64,000 bases of DNA from Bryobacterales bacterium (GTDB taxonomy: Bacteria > Acidobacteriota > Terriglobia > Bryobacterales > Bryobacteraceae), in the NCBI GenBank assembly GCA_020847975.1, contig JADLBD010000279.1, forward strand, positions 22,421 through 86,420, in the 5' to 3' direction. Positions 1 to 7,595 of this stretch are shown here, piece after piece; the stretch's first letter is position 1; each line of letters starts with the position of its first letter. The notes under the pieces were generated by a model. The model made no database searches and was not told the origin of the DNA. It saw only the letters and a list, made by a program, of their open reading frames with translations. Made by a program: the position numbers and the translations under genes.

Positions 1-2
1 GT

Positions 3-47
3 GGGCCAGTCTATGCGGCTGGTCCTCCTGACGCCAATGGCCATTGA
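3..47 (+). other. Possible C-terminal tail of an upstream gene
   Basis: One frame is open from the window edge and ends at a TGA, reading GPVYAAGPPDANGH. The composition resembles the end of a soluble protein, and the stop lies 40 bases before the next gene on the same strand, so it may belong to the same transcription unit. Fourteen residues are too few to name a family. Confidence 0.25.
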
Positions 48-86
48 TGGATACTGCTGCAGGGCAATCGACAGGATGGCTTGGCT

Positions 87-1181
87 ATGAAATGGCTGGT
101 GGTTGGCGGCGGTTCGATGGGCCGGCGCAGGCTACGCGATCTCACGTACCTGAATGCCGGCGAGGTACTGCTGTTCGAGCCGGCGTCCGAGCGCTGCCGG
201 GATGTGGCCGGGGCGTTCGGGATTCGCGGCTTTGATAATTTTGAAGCGGCGCTTGGCGAATCCCCCGGCGTGGTGGTCATCTCGGCTCCGCCGACGCTGC
301 ACGAGGCGTATGTGCATGCCGCGATGGAGCGCGGGTTGCACGTTTTCGCCGAAGTGCCCTTCGTCTACGACCTGCGCGTGGCCCGGGAAATCGCCGCCAA
401 AGCCGAGTCGTATCCGGGCGTGCTCGGCGTCAGCCACACCATCCGGTATTATCCGCCGTACCGCATCATCCACGACCTGCTAGCGGACGGCGCCATCGGT
501 AAGCCGCTCTATATCGAATGCAGCCTCGGCAACTACCTTCCGGACTGGCATCCCTACGAGGATTACCGCAAGTTTTACGGCGGCGATGTGCGCATGGGCG
601 GCGCCGGCATGGACATGATCTTCCATGACATGGCTCCCATCCTGTGGTGGATGGGGCCGATCACGTCGGTGCTCGCCCGCTTCTCGAAGCTGAGCCCACT
701 CGAGGTTCAGGGGCCGGATAACCAGGACGTGCTGCTCGGTTTCGCCGGCGGCGCGCGCGGCTACTTTCACAACGATATCATCGAGCGCGGAACGCTCGGC
801 CTGCACGTCCGCATCGCAGGAGAAACCGGCACTATCGAGTGGCGCCAGGACCAGACGTCGCTGCGCCTGTTCGAGAGCGCCGCCAACGCCGCCCGGCAAG
901 TCCCGTTCAGCGCGGCGCCCGATTGGGAACAGGCGCTTGCGGCAAGCGGCGAGATGTCCCGGATCCTCAGCCGCCAGCGCGTGCGCTCGGGGCAGATCCC
1001 ATCGGCCGGCGACGCCACCTTCATCTACGAGTTCTGTTATCTGCGTGAGATGCGCGAGTTCGCCGATGCAGTCCAGGGGCGCCGCGCCTACCCGGTCGCC
1101 TTTCCACAGGAACTCGAGAATGTCTCCGTCTTCCATGCCATCTGGCAAAGCAATGAGGAGGTCCGGGAAATTCAATTATGA
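87..1181 (+). CDS. Gfo/Idh/MocA family NAD(P)-dependent oxidoreductase
   Basis: Cytoplasmic oxidoreductase acting on a sugar or sugar-derived alcohol; substrate unknown. The N-terminus is a Rossmann strand with a dinucleotide-binding loop (VVGGGSMGRRRLRDL). Around residue 90 comes the Gfo/Idh signature HVFAEVPFVYD, where the usual EKP lysine position reads EVP. Residues ~115-350 form the C-terminal alpha/beta domain, with GGAGMDMIFHDM matching the conserved D-x-x-x-H region. At ~364 residues the length is normal. I chose ATG 87 (AGGA about 10 bases upstream) over TTG 81, two codons earlier. A Na+/solute symporter and an Asp-box sialidase-like protein follow on the same strand, which suggests oxidation or epimerisation of an imported sugar acid or amino sugar. 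The EKP change could alter catalysis. Family confident, substrate not. Confidence 0.88.
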   Translation: MKWLVVGGGSMGRRRLRDLTYLNAGEVLLFEPASERCRDVAGAFGIRGFDNFEAALGESPGVVVISAPPTLHEAYVHAAMERGLHVFAEVPFVYDLRVAREIAAKAESYPGVLGVSHTIRYYPPYRIIHDLLADGAIGKPLYIECSLGNYLPDWHPYEDYRKFYGGDVRMGGAGMDMIFHDMAPILWWMGPITSVLARFSKLSPLEVQGPDNQDVLLGFAGGARGYFHNDIIERGTLGLHVRIAGETGTIEWRQDQTSLRLFESAANAARQVPFSAAPDWEQALAASGEMSRILSRQRVRSGQIPSAGDATFIYEFCYLREMREFADAVQGRRAYPVAFPQELENVSVFHAIWQSNEEVREIQL

Positions 1182-1230
1182 CGGCGCCAGCCCTGATTAG
1201 GCGGGAACGGCTTCGAAGGAGCCTCGGGCG

Positions 1231-2739
1231 ATGAAGGGCCTGGCGACGGTCGATTACGCCGTGGTGGTGGCGTACCTGGTCGCGATAGCCGCCTTCGGAA
1301 GCTCGTTTTACCGGCGAAGGAGCACGCCGCGCGACTACTTTCTGGGCGGGCGCTCGATGTCCTGGCTTCCGGCGGGAATCTCGATCGTGGCCGCGGATCT
1401 GAGCGCCATCTCCGTGATGGGCAGCCCGGCGTGGAGCTACAAACATAACCTGGAGATTACCTGGTTGCTGCTTTGTTATCCGCTCACCGCGCCGATCGTC
1501 ATTCGCGTGTTCGTGCCGTTCTATGCGCGGCTGAATCTTTGCACCGCGTATGAGTACCTGGAACGGCGGTTTAATCTGCCCGTGCGGCTGGTTACGAGCG
1601 CGCTCTTCCAGGCGCTGCGGGGGACGCACGTCGCGATCGCGCTTTACGCGCCTTCGCTGGTGATCAATCTGGCAACGGGACTTCCCGTGTGGGAATGCGT
1701 GCTCTTCATGGGTTTGTTCACGACGGTCTATACGACGCTCGGCGGCATGAAGGCCGTGATCTGGACCGACGTCATCCAGTTTTTCACGGTGACGCTTGGC
1801 ATCCTGCTCATCTTCTTCACGGCAATGGGCCACACTCCGGGCGGGTTTAGCGCGGCGTGGCAGGCCGCCTTGGCAGGGGGCCGGCTGAAGTTTCTGAACC
1901 TGTCCACCGATCCGAGGGAACTGACCTCGCTCTGGGCGTGCGTGATCGGCGGATCCACGCTGGTTCTCTCGACGCTGACAACAGACCAGGCCATCCTGCA
2001 GCGGCTCTTCACGACAAAATCGGCGGAAGCCTGCAGGCGCTCGGTGATGCTCCAGGCGGGTTTGAACGTTCCCACTTCGCTGCTGCTCTACTTCGCGGGC
2101 ATCATGCTGTTTGCGTTCTACAGCTTCCATCCCACGCGCCTGGCCGGTCTCACTTCCGAAGACACCATCGTCCCGTTCTTCGCGATGCGCGAACTCCCGC
2201 CGGGAGTCTCGGGGCTGATTCTCGCGGCCATCTTTGCGGCCTCGATGGCCGTGATGTCGGCGGGCATCAATTCGCTGACTACCGCAACGACAGTGGATTT
2301 CTACCAGCGCGTGTTCCGGCCGAACGAGACGGCGGAGCATCACGCATCGGCCGGACGGATCGGGACGGCGATATGGGGCGCGGGTGCGACGGCGCTGGCG
2401 ATGTTCGCTGATCGTCTGGGCGAGCTGGCCATCGCGTATAACAGAGTGAACAGCTTCATTACGGGGCCGCTGCTCGGCATCTTCCTGCTCGGCACGCTCA
2501 CGCGCCGCACCACTTCGGCAGGGGCGCTGGCGGGAGCGGCGGCGGGCGCGGTTACGGTCAGCCTGATGAGCTTCCGCACGCCCTGGAGTTTCTTCTATCA
2601 GAGCGCCGCCGGCGTCGCGGTAACGATGGTTACGGGTTATGCCGCCAGCTTATGCATGACGGCGCCCGATGAAAACAAAATCCGCGGATATGTTTTGGGC
2701 CTCGAGCCCGCCGCGGTGGAGAAGGAGGCAAGCCTGTGA
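1231..2739 (+). CDS. Sodium:solute symporter (SSS/SLC5 family)
   Basis: Inner-membrane Na+-coupled importer of 502 residues with about 13 hydrophobic segments, normal for SLC5 proteins. The start is typical: a first TM (VDYAVVVAYLVAIAAFG), a short loop with DYFLGGRSMSW, then TM2 with the SxxxSAISVMG stretch found in this family. Later segments include ITSL-type helices and GINSLTTATTVDFYQR, the conserved region before the last helices. ATG 1231 has an AAGGAG-like site at 1216-1221. The stop overlaps the next start by four bases (GTGA), so the sialidase-like gene is probably translationally coupled. Context suggests uptake of a sugar acid or sialic-acid-like compound, but substrate cannot be read from sequence. 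An internal 120-bp segment of this gene recurs at 4820-4939. Confidence 0.93.
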   Translation: MKGLATVDYAVVVAYLVAIAAFGSSFYRRRSTPRDYFLGGRSMSWLPAGISIVAADLSAISVMGSPAWSYKHNLEITWLLLCYPLTAPIVIRVFVPFYARLNLCTAYEYLERRFNLPVRLVTSALFQALRGTHVAIALYAPSLVINLATGLPVWECVLFMGLFTTVYTTLGGMKAVIWTDVIQFFTVTLGILLIFFTAMGHTPGGFSAAWQAALAGGRLKFLNLSTDPRELTSLWACVIGGSTLVLSTLTTDQAILQRLFTTKSAEACRRSVMLQAGLNVPTSLLLYFAGIMLFAFYSFHPTRLAGLTSEDTIVPFFAMRELPPGVSGLILAAIFAASMAVMSAGINSLTTATTVDFYQRVFRPNETAEHHASAGRIGTAIWGAGATALAMFADRLGELAIAYNRVNSFITGPLLGIFLLGTLTRRTTSAGALAGAAAGAVTVSLMSFRTPWSFFYQSAAGVAVTMVTGYAASLCMTAPDENKIRGYVLGLEPAAVEKEASL

Positions 2740-3827
2740 TCCGCCGTCGCGTGTTGTGGGTGGTGGTGTTGAGTGCGATCGCTGGCGGCGCGCAGCCGGC
2801 CGGCGTTTTCGAGTACGTGGCCGCGCCCGCCCGTCCGGACAACCAGCGAAATTCCGAAGGAGACGTCATCGAGTTGAAAGACGGGCGCCTGCTGCTTGCC
2901 TGGACGGATTTTTACAGCCACGAGGGTAGCGACTGGGCTCCGTCCCGCATCTCGGCCATGCTCTCGAAGGACCGCGGGCGCACCTGGGGCCCGAAGTTCA
3001 CGCTGCAGGAGAACATCGGCAGGATGAACGTGATGGAGGCCGACCTGTTGCGCCTGCGATCCGGCAAGATCCTGTTCATTTTCGCCCGCAAGAACTCCGA
3101 GGCGGATTGCCAGCCGATGGTGCGCCTTTCCTCCGATGACGGCAAGACATTCACGCCGCCTCAGGCGATGCCCATCGAGCCGTATCCGTCCTACACGGGG
3201 TTCAACCACGACCGCGCTATCCAACTGCGGTCGGGTCGCATTCTCCTGCCGGTCTTCTTCACGAAAGACTACCGTGTGAACCCGCGGATCGTGACGCGCG
3301 TTTACTGGTCCGACGATGAAGGCGCCACGTGGAAGCACGGTCCGGTGGTGGATGTCGAGGCGAGCAGGGTGGGAGCGGATGAACCGGGCGTCATCGAACT
3401 CAAAGACGGCCGCGTGCTGCTGTGGATACGGACCAGCACGGGACGCCCGTATTTCGCCTGGTCGAAGGATCGCGGCGAAACCTGGACCGTTCCCGAGCCG
3501 ATGAGCGTGGAAGCGCCGAATTCGCCGCAGTCGATCAAACGCATCCCGTCTACGGGAGACCTGCTGATGGTCTGGAACAATTCACCGAAGAACCGTTTCC
3601 CTCTCACGACGGCAGTGTCCAGCGACGAGGGCCGCACATGGACGCATGTCCGGAACCTCGATGAGGACGCCGCGCACACTTACGCATATACGAGCATCCT
3701 TTTTCTCGGGGACCGGGTGGTGTTTACGTATTATGCAGGTCCGGCAGCGGGCGCGCGCGCGTCTGGGCCTGTGTGGTCGCTGAAACTGAAGAGCGTGCCG
3801 GTGGGGTGGCTCTACGGCAAGCAGTGA
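2736..3827 (+). CDS. Secreted sialidase-like (BNR/Asp-box) protein
   Basis: Predicted exported six-bladed beta-propeller of the sialidase/BNR superfamily, 363 residues. The N-terminus is a short signal peptide (MIRRR then a hydrophobic stretch ending near GGAQPAG). Five Asp boxes (S-x-D-x-G-x-T-W/F) are visible: SKDRGRTW, SSDDGKTF, SDDEGATW, SKDRGETW and SSDEGRTW. An R-residue near EPYPSYTGFNHDRA and the E of ADEPGVIELKDG are candidates for the active site. Exo-alpha-sialidases cleave terminal sialic acids, but many Asp-box proteins act on other sugars or only bind. The gene overlaps the symporter stop by 4 bases, forming a hydrolyse-import-oxidise cluster with the two upstream genes. Family confident, enzymatic specificity uncertain. 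Confidence 0.87.
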   Translation: MIRRRVLWVVVLSAIAGGAQPAGVFEYVAAPARPDNQRNSEGDVIELKDGRLLLAWTDFYSHEGSDWAPSRISAMLSKDRGRTWGPKFTLQENIGRMNVMEADLLRLRSGKILFIFARKNSEADCQPMVRLSSDDGKTFTPPQAMPIEPYPSYTGFNHDRAIQLRSGRILLPVFFTKDYRVNPRIVTRVYWSDDEGATWKHGPVVDVEASRVGADEPGVIELKDGRVLLWIRTSTGRPYFAWSKDRGETWTVPEPMSVEAPNSPQSIKRIPSTGDLLMVWNNSPKNRFPLTTAVSSDEGRTWTHVRNLDEDAAHTYAYTSILFLGDRVVFTYYAGPAAGARASGPVWSLKLKSVPVGWLYGKQ

Positions 3828-3951
3828 GATGCATCTTTTTTATGGCGCGCAAGCGCGCGGGCGCGGCCGAAGCTGGCGTACGAACCATCCAACCGAACCA
3901 CACCTGGCGCTCCAGGCTTAGGTCAAATTGGAACGTCCCGAACGGGAGGAG

Positions 3952-4439
3952 TCAACTACTCAGTTTTTCTTTTGAGTAGAAGCGCCACCAGGTATTCTTG
4001 CTCCAATGCTTCATCGCGGATGGAGGCCCAGGCAGCAAAGGCTGCTGCGCTTGCGTCACCTGCGCGAGCGCTTCGGTTCTTGTCCAGAAGGTCCCATTGT
4101 CGTAGTCGGCGGTGTGGCGTTTCTCCTGCAATTGAACAAACGCTGCCGCTACCGTCCTTAGCCTCAAAACGACAGTTGGGTTCTGACCTCGATGATAGGA
4201 CGATTGTTGATTCTGAAAGCGTTTCGACACTTCTTTCATGTTGTTGTGCTCAAATGCGCGGGCGACTTTGTGACGTAGCTCCCAGCGATTCCAATTGGCG
4301 ACGGCAGAGTTGATCAGGAGGTGGAAGAGTGCGTAATACGCGGTGGAAACAGCCCGCCGCAAACTTGCCTGTTTTGGTTTCCTCGGCTCTTACGAACGAG
4401 CATGAGGGCTTGCTGGAGAAGGTCGTCGGGATACGCCAC
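3952..4439 (-). pseudogene. HEPN-domain protein, broken by a frameshift
   Basis: HEPN domains are all-helical and common in toxins and nucleotide-binding partners. The intact part (from TTG 4362 leftward) begins LRRAVSTAYYALFHLLI, the family hallmark, and runs on with RHKVARAFEHNNMKEVSKRF. The same reading can be followed upstream as EPRKPKQAS up to a TAA, while the expected N-terminus (AYPDDLLQQALMLVRK, from GTG 4439) lies in another frame. The two join near 4386-4393 with a one-base shift. GTG 4439 sits just after the stop of the neighbouring small gene at 4446, as expected for a two-gene unit. Either a real mutation or a sequencing error. The short 136-residue frame may still be translated. 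Confidence 0.72.
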
Positions 4440-4445
4440 AGACTG

Positions 4446-4769
4446 TTATGTCCACTCCGGGTCGTTGCGCTCGTCCTGCTCGGACTTGCTGCGAAAGCTG
4501 AAATAAGGAGTCAACCCCCAGTTCTCATATGGACGAAGCTCATCGAAAATCGTGGTGGCAACGCGACTGGTAACTTCCGCGAGGGTAGCCTCGTCGCTTG
4601 CCGTATCTGTGAGAACGATTCGGAAATAGATGGAGGGTTCGCCTGTTGAGTCCTCTCCAAGGCTGTGATTCACGCGGACTACATCGTGCTTGGCAAGCCT
4701 GCGGACGGCCTTGTTTACATCACGGTCGAGTCGGGCCTGATCCACAAAGCCTGTAGGAACGAGAGGCAT
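4446..4769 (-). CDS. Small protein upstream of the HEPN gene
   Basis: A 107-residue soluble protein I do not recognise. It is charged and begins with a helix (DQARLDRDVNKAVRRLAK), followed by predicted beta strands (VVRVNHSLGED, SIYFRIVLTDTA) and a C-terminal YFSFRSKSEQDERNDPEW. No membrane segment or signal peptide. The stop lies six bases before the likely GTG start of the HEPN gene, so the two form one unit, and the pair resembles two-gene toxin-antitoxin-like modules. It does not resemble the MNT nucleotidyltransferase usually paired with HEPN. ATG 4769 is preceded by AT-rich sequence (GATAATGTAATAG), a plausible -10 region. Confidence 0.62.
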   Translation of the reverse strand: MPLVPTGFVDQARLDRDVNKAVRRLAKHDVVRVNHSLGEDSTGEPSIYFRIVLTDTASDEATLAEVTSRVATTIFDELRPYENWGLTPYFSFRSKSEQDERNDPEWT

Positions 4770-4819
4770 AGTTTTTCTATTACATTATCCTTCGGCTGAC
4801 GGGCGAAAGGAAAATGGTG

Positions 4820-4939
4820 ACGCAAACACCATGATGCCCGCAAAGTTGAGCAGCAGCGAAGTGGGAACGTTCAAGCCAGCCTGGAGCATCACCGAGCGCT
4901 TGCAGGTTTCCGCCGATTTTGTGGTAGAGAGCCGCTGCA
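4820..4939 (-). pseudogene. Relic of a Na+/solute symporter gene
   Basis: Read on the minus strand, these 120 bases align without gaps to positions 1997-2116 of the intact symporter gene, with 10 mismatches by eye count (about 92% identity). The reading frame is preserved (QRLSTTKSAETCKRSVMLQ, then AGLNVPTSLLLNFAGIMVF). Similarity begins and ends abruptly, so this is a fragment of a second, close symporter copy or of a duplication that was otherwise lost. It is too short to encode a product. Confidence 0.85.
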
Positions 4940-5323
4940 TATCCGGACCTGGAGGCTGAAGACATTCGGGAGTGTTTGCGCTTCGCCGCGGCTTCGGCTA
5001 TCGAGCGGGAGATACCCCTCCCGTATTCCGCTTGAGGTTTCTCTCTTTTCTTCTCTTCCGTGAGCCGAACCTGCTTTCCGCCGAGGATTACATGGCCGTA
5101 TTGCTTCCTGTCCTCTCATGCTGGAGCGAGAGTTTCGCGCGGGATGTGTCGCGGTTTTCCGGCGTGGTCGTCTGCGGGTTCGCAAGTTACCGTTCTGTGA
5201 ATAGGTGGTCAATCATCTGATACGGCGATACAGCCCCGGCGAATTCCGTGCATAGGGGCACCTCCTGTACTACACGCTTCGCGAGCCTGTATTTCCGATT
5301 TTCAGATCTGTGATGGATTCCGC
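4940..5323. other. Interval without a clear gene
   Basis: No convincing gene. A minus-strand frame from about 5129 runs into the symporter relic and contains a hydrophilic stretch (QYGHVILGGKQVRLTEEKK), which might be another gene remnant. A rival frame through the same bases is equally open and neither has a clear ribosome site. Together with the flanking relics the interval reads as decayed or rearranged DNA. Confidence 0.4.
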
Positions 5324-5623
5324 GTGGCGTGCACCGGAATTGTTCATCTGCCGGAGTTGGACCGCCTGACCCCGGCCGAGTTGGAGGCGCAATTGGGGGC
5401 GCCGCGAAAGAAGGAGTCGTTCCTGCGAGGCGAGCGCCAGGATGAGTTCCACGTGCTGCTGGAGAACTTCTATCCGCTCAAGAAAGCCGGGAATCGCGAT
5501 GTGCCCTTGCAGGAGTGGACCTGGACGGAAAAGGACTGCCAGCTTACCGTGTGGCTTCACAAAGTGAGCGGCCGGTGGATTACCCTGGTGAACTCGCGGT
5601 ATTCGGCGACGGCGGATTTCTGA
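5324..5623 (+). CDS. Hypothetical protein, 99 residues
   Basis: Unrecognised small soluble protein. The frame shows good coding composition: LPELDRLTPAELEAQLG looks like a short helical motif, and the C-terminal half has alternating hydrophobic residues and tryptophans (EWTWTEKDCQLTVWLH, SGRWITLVNSRYS), consistent with beta strands. GTG 5324 is the listed start, but the frame stays open upstream for at least 25 codons with no good ribosome site, so the true N-terminus is uncertain and the gene may be 5'-truncated. No membrane segment. Confidence 0.5.
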   Translation: MACTGIVHLPELDRLTPAELEAQLGAPRKKESFLRGERQDEFHVLLENFYPLKKAGNRDVPLQEWTWTEKDCQLTVWLHKVSGRWITLVNSRYSATADF

Positions 5624-5729
5624 GCGAAACAGCTCCTGAAGTCACTCTCGTTGGGAAATTACGTCCCAAGCGATAGTGGCGGTGATACCGCGCCTGGCAG
5701 TTGCGCGGCATATCCGCATCGCGGTTCTC

Positions 5730-5735
5730 TATAGT
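5730..5735 (+). promoter_or_regulatory. Candidate -10 element (TATAGT)
   Basis: TATAGT lies eight bases before the ATG of a 31-codon leader ORF coupled to the methyltransferase gene. No clear -35 box was found 17 bases upstream. If used, transcription would begin at or within a few bases of the leader start codon. Confidence 0.35.
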
Positions 5736-5743
5736 AGAGGATC

Positions 5744-5839
5744 ATGTTCCATACGAATCACCGGAAAGCTCCGCCGCGGAGGTTGCCTCCCGAAGCCCGC
5801 CAGCCACTCAACCGCACCTCCCGCACTCGACCGGCATGA
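5744..5839 (+). CDS. Short Pro/Arg-rich leader ORF coupled to the methyltransferase
   Basis: Thirty-one codons from ATG 5744 to a TGA whose last bases overlap the ATG of the methyltransferase gene (ATGA at 5836-5839). The peptide is basic and proline-rich (KAPPRRLPPEARQPLNRT), with no resemblance to a folded domain. An ORF of this kind could regulate or couple translation of the downstream gene, since polyproline and arginine runs slow ribosomes. It may also be a chance frame: the four-base overlap and the preceding TATAGT are the only supporting signs. Confidence 0.35.
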   Translation: MFHTNHRKAPPRRLPPEARQPLNRTSRTRPA

Positions 5840-7260
5840 AAGCACAGACTCTTTCCACAAAACGCGCCGAAGTGGAGTGGCACAACTTCGCCAGTTTCGG
5901 CCAGCCTGACCGCGCCCTGGCGGTGTATGAAGAGGAAAACCGCCGCCGCGACGGCCTGCTCACCAAGCACCGCGGATTCATCGGGCCGCTCGAGCCGTTT
6001 CTCGAAATCGGCGCCGCCGCCGGGCACTCCAGCTACATGCTGGCGAACAAGTTCGGAGCCAGGGGATTTGCCTTGGACATCTCCGCCGACGCCCTCCGCC
6101 ATGGCGTCCACCTGATGGATGCCTGGGGATTGCAGCATGCTCCGGTGCGAGTGGCCGGCGATGCCGCCAATCTACCATTTCGGGACGGGTCGTTGCAGTT
6201 TGTCATGGCGTTCCAGATGCTGAGCCAGTTTACCGGCATGGAGCAGGTATTTCAGGAAGTGCATCGCGTGCTCGCCCCCGGCGGGGTATTCTTCCTTGCC
6301 GAAGAGCCACTACGGCGGTTGCTCACCCTGCGGCTATACCGCTGCCCCTACCGCGAAAGCATGAAGCCATGGGAGCGGAAGTTGGAGGAGTGGGGTCTGC
6401 TCGGCTACCTGGTGCGCGACGTCATCGGGGCGGCTCAGGAGGAAGACTTCGGCATCCGGCAGAACCACAGGATGGGCCTCCGCCATTGGCATGACTTGAT
6501 TCACAAGTATTTCGCCGCCGCCGAGTACGAGATCTTCGTCCCCGAGCGTGGATGGGGGGAACGTATCGTCAAACGTATGGCCGTCCGGCTGGACCGGTAC
6601 CATTCCGTGTGGAGGGCCGCGCGGCTTCTGGGCGGGACGCTCGCCGCCTTCTGCAAGAAGGCGGGCACGGCCCCCGGACTGCCGCTTGACGGCCTGGAAT
6701 CCCTGCTCCGCTGTCCGGATTGTCACGCATCCTTTCAGAGGCTTGAGGATGCCACGCTTGCCTGTGCCTGCGGCTACGGCGCTGGGCTCGAAGACGGTGT
6801 GTACAACCTGCTGCCGTCGAAAGAGCGAACAGAGTTGTATCCGGGCGACCGGGAGGACGTTGTCGACTTTTCCCGGCCGGGCCACGAGAAGCATCTCATT
6901 AACGGATGGTCCGAGGTGGAGGGCACGTTCGGAAACAAGTACCGCTGGATCGCAGGCCGAGCGGCGGCTCGGTTGGCGCGCGTGCAGGACGGTCCGCAGC
7001 GCCTCCGCATCCGCGGCCACGCCCACGAGTTGTTCTTTCAGCAAGGAGAAGCGCCGCGTATTGAGGTGAAAGTGAATGGCCGCAGTGCCTGCGTGTGGAA
7101 ACCGGACCGCACCGGAGTCTTCGTGCTCGAGGCGGATGTGTCCGAGGCGGCGGATCTTCTGGTGGAGATTTCCGCCACCCCCGTTTGGAAGTGCCCTCCC
7201 GACGACCGCGACTTCACGGTAACCATCAGCATGCTGCGGCTCATTCCGCGCGAGGCGTAA
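5836..7260 (+). CDS. SAM-dependent methyltransferase with zinc ribbon and C-terminal beta domain
   Basis: Cytoplasmic protein of 474 residues. Residues ~1-200 form a class I methyltransferase: motif I is LEIGAAAGHSSYML, followed by ALDISADALRHG, DAANLPFRDGS and VLAPGGVFFLAEEP. Residues ~290-325 hold a Cys4 zinc ribbon of the Trm112-like type (LLRCPDCHASF, ACACGYG). After residue ~330 comes a region rich in predicted beta strands (RLRIRGHAHELFF, RIEVKVNGRSACVWK, DLLVEISATPVWKCPPDDRD) resembling the accessory domains of glycan-modifying proteins. I chose ATG 5836 because homology-like sequence begins there; an open frame extends upstream to 5701 without coding character. Substrate unknown; the zinc ribbon plus beta domain suggests a sugar or surface-polymer methylation role. 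Confidence 0.82.
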   Translation: MKAQTLSTKRAEVEWHNFASFGQPDRALAVYEEENRRRDGLLTKHRGFIGPLEPFLEIGAAAGHSSYMLANKFGARGFALDISADALRHGVHLMDAWGLQHAPVRVAGDAANLPFRDGSLQFVMAFQMLSQFTGMEQVFQEVHRVLAPGGVFFLAEEPLRRLLTLRLYRCPYRESMKPWERKLEEWGLLGYLVRDVIGAAQEEDFGIRQNHRMGLRHWHDLIHKYFAAAEYEIFVPERGWGERIVKRMAVRLDRYHSVWRAARLLGGTLAAFCKKAGTAPGLPLDGLESLLRCPDCHASFQRLEDATLACACGYGAGLEDGVYNLLPSKERTELYPGDREDVVDFSRPGHEKHLINGWSEVEGTFGNKYRWIAGRAAARLARVQDGPQRLRIRGHAHELFFQQGEAPRIEVKVNGRSACVWKPDRTGVFVLEADVSEAADLLVEISATPVWKCPPDDRDFTVTISMLRLIPREA

Positions 7261-7595
7261 AGAATGCGGTAAACGAGGCTGGCTTTTCGGCGGAAGCCTT
7301 TCGTAACAGCAAGCATGGTGACGGCGCATCCGATTATCCATTTAGGTAGCGGTCGCCAGAATCCCCAGCAATCCCATCTGGCTGTGTGATATCACACACC
7401 ACATTGGCCTCCAACGGCTCAAAAACCTGGCAAGTTTACGATTCCACTTTGGTCCTTAATGTGCTATCGATAGCGGAATGCAAGCCTCCCTGCCCACTAA
7501 CGCGAATGCGCTCCACCCCGAATTTACAGCATGGACAGCCACCGCCAACCAGATAAAGGGCCTGATTATGTGGCTGCTCAACGGATGCAGCGGAC
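7261..7595. other. Intergenic interval with a 16-bp palindrome
   Basis: No gene seen. The one notable element is a perfect 16-base palindrome, TGTGTGATATCACACA, at 7383-7398. It has the look of a dimeric regulator site (GntR- or CRP-like half sites TGTGA/TCACA, but with only two bases between them). It lies ~200 bases before the decayed surface-protein gene, so its target may have been lost. Confidence 0.5.

Noticed and set aside
1021..2343. Long minus-strand frame of 440 codons across the oxidoreductase and symporter
   Set aside because: Very rich in Arg, His and Gln with no domain; an antisense shadow of high-GC genes.
3840..3865. GC-rich hairpin (GCGCGC repeats) after the sialidase-like gene
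   Set aside because: Low-complexity sequence with no U-run; not enough to call a terminator.
4972..5220. 82-codon plus-strand frame in the scrambled zone
   Set aside because: No ribosome site, no motif, and rival frames are equally open.
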